A DNA stretch of 64,000 bases from Marinobacter daqiaonensis (GTDB lineage: Bacteria > Pseudomonadota > Gammaproteobacteria > Pseudomonadales > Oleiphilaceae): the NCBI RefSeq assembly GCF_900115285.1, contig NZ_FOYW01000002.1, forward strand, positions 124,001 through 188,000, given 5' to 3'. Position 1 is the stretch's first letter. The number at the start of each line of letters is the position of its first letter. Below are positions 63,806 to 64,000 of this stretch, in pieces. A program made the translations under genes and the position numbers. The notes beneath the pieces are model-generated. The model saw only the letters and a program-made list of their open reading frames with translations, made no database searches and had not been told where the DNA came from.

Positions 63806-63886
63806 AGTGATTCAGGTCCCTGATCGTAGTAATAAACTCACTGATGGACTCTTTTATAACAGAAGGCGACACATTTTCCTGTCACC

Positions 63887-64000
63887 TTATGTATCTGGTC
63901 CACTGTTTTCTTCCGTTTCCCGCTCCGGCACGGCGTAGGGTAATGGGCGGATAGTCAGCTCCGCCCCGTTTTCGGCCAGGGTGAGGGTCTCTCCGGCTGC
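63887..64000 (-). CDS. C-terminal end of a probable tRNA-modifying folate-binding protein YgfZ (window-truncated)
   Basis: The open frame on the minus strand runs from the window edge to TAA at 63887-63889, giving 37 residues ending LTIRPLPYAVPERETEENSGPDT. The LPYAVPE end resembles YgfZ C-termini, and the HDOD gene neighbour fits. With so little sequence the assignment is tentative. Confidence 0.45.
   Translation of the reverse strand, partial: AAGETLTLAENGAELTIRPLPYAVPERETEENSGPDT

Overview
The window looks like a chromosomal segment of a GC-rich marine gammaproteobacterium of the Marinobacter type (order Alteromonadales or Pseudomonadales). This rests on Pseudomonas-like gene neighbourhoods (hemA-prfA-prmC-moeB; TPR lipoprotein-lolB-ispE-tRNA-Gln-prs-rplY-pth-ychF; rpsP-rimM-trmD-rplS; xerD-dsbC-hom-thrC-recJ-prfB-lysS) and on uniform codon use. 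The genus is an inference from gene order and protein character. I see no prophage, IS element, CRISPR array or rRNA operon. The window is mostly core genome, and its unusual content lies between genes.

Layout. 1-2860: 3' end of a sugar/glycerol-type ABC binding protein, metY, and a small exported Glu/Arg-rich protein. 2865-10063 (minus strand): a co-directional block running from a TPR lipoprotein through lolB, ispE, tRNA-Gln, prs, rplY, pth and ychF to tRNA-Met. 10315-14468 (plus): hemA-prfA-prmC-moeB. 14525-14840: a composite palindromic repeat, followed by the photolyase gene. 16479-19465: a rimB-rimK-AstE-like-yjbQ operon. 19483-26702: a racemase-fold protein, an acyltransferase, a phosphoribosyltransferase, ftsH, an MFS transporter, a DUF2892/Crp pair and acylphosphatase. 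26715-31262 (minus): phoH, a CBS protein, and the DUF1244-hopJ-minCDE operon, divergent from SOS-controlled dinB. 32427-41810: PAP2, glycosyltransferase, aldo/keto reductase, an acetyl-CoA hydrolase/transferase family protein, FKBP, an acyltransferase remnant and a two-component system. 41876-48826: argF, grxD, DUF1631, Yip1, CorC-like and CcsA-like proteins. 49054-62887: ffh, the rpsP operon, xerD, dsbC, hom, thrC, recJ, prfB (programmed frameshift), lysS and ung. 62972-64000 (minus): an HDOD protein and the 3' end of a probable ygfZ.

The strongest unexplained signals are three intergenic palindromic elements. A ~315-bp element at 14525-14840 consists of two ~120-bp units in inverted orientation. 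Each unit folds into a hairpin, and between the units the hairpin stems differ by paired, pairing-preserving substitutions. Two further elements (13526-13710 and 59134-59380) are nested palindromes whose arms are tandem ~9-bp units of the CACGGAA type. Each nested layer uses its own unit variant on both arms, as if one palindrome had entered the loop of another, or as if each layer were kept pairable. A second item of note is an apparent fossil of an ornithine-lipid (olsB-olsA type) acyltransferase pair at 38489-39244. All functional claims here come from reading the sequence; no database search was run.
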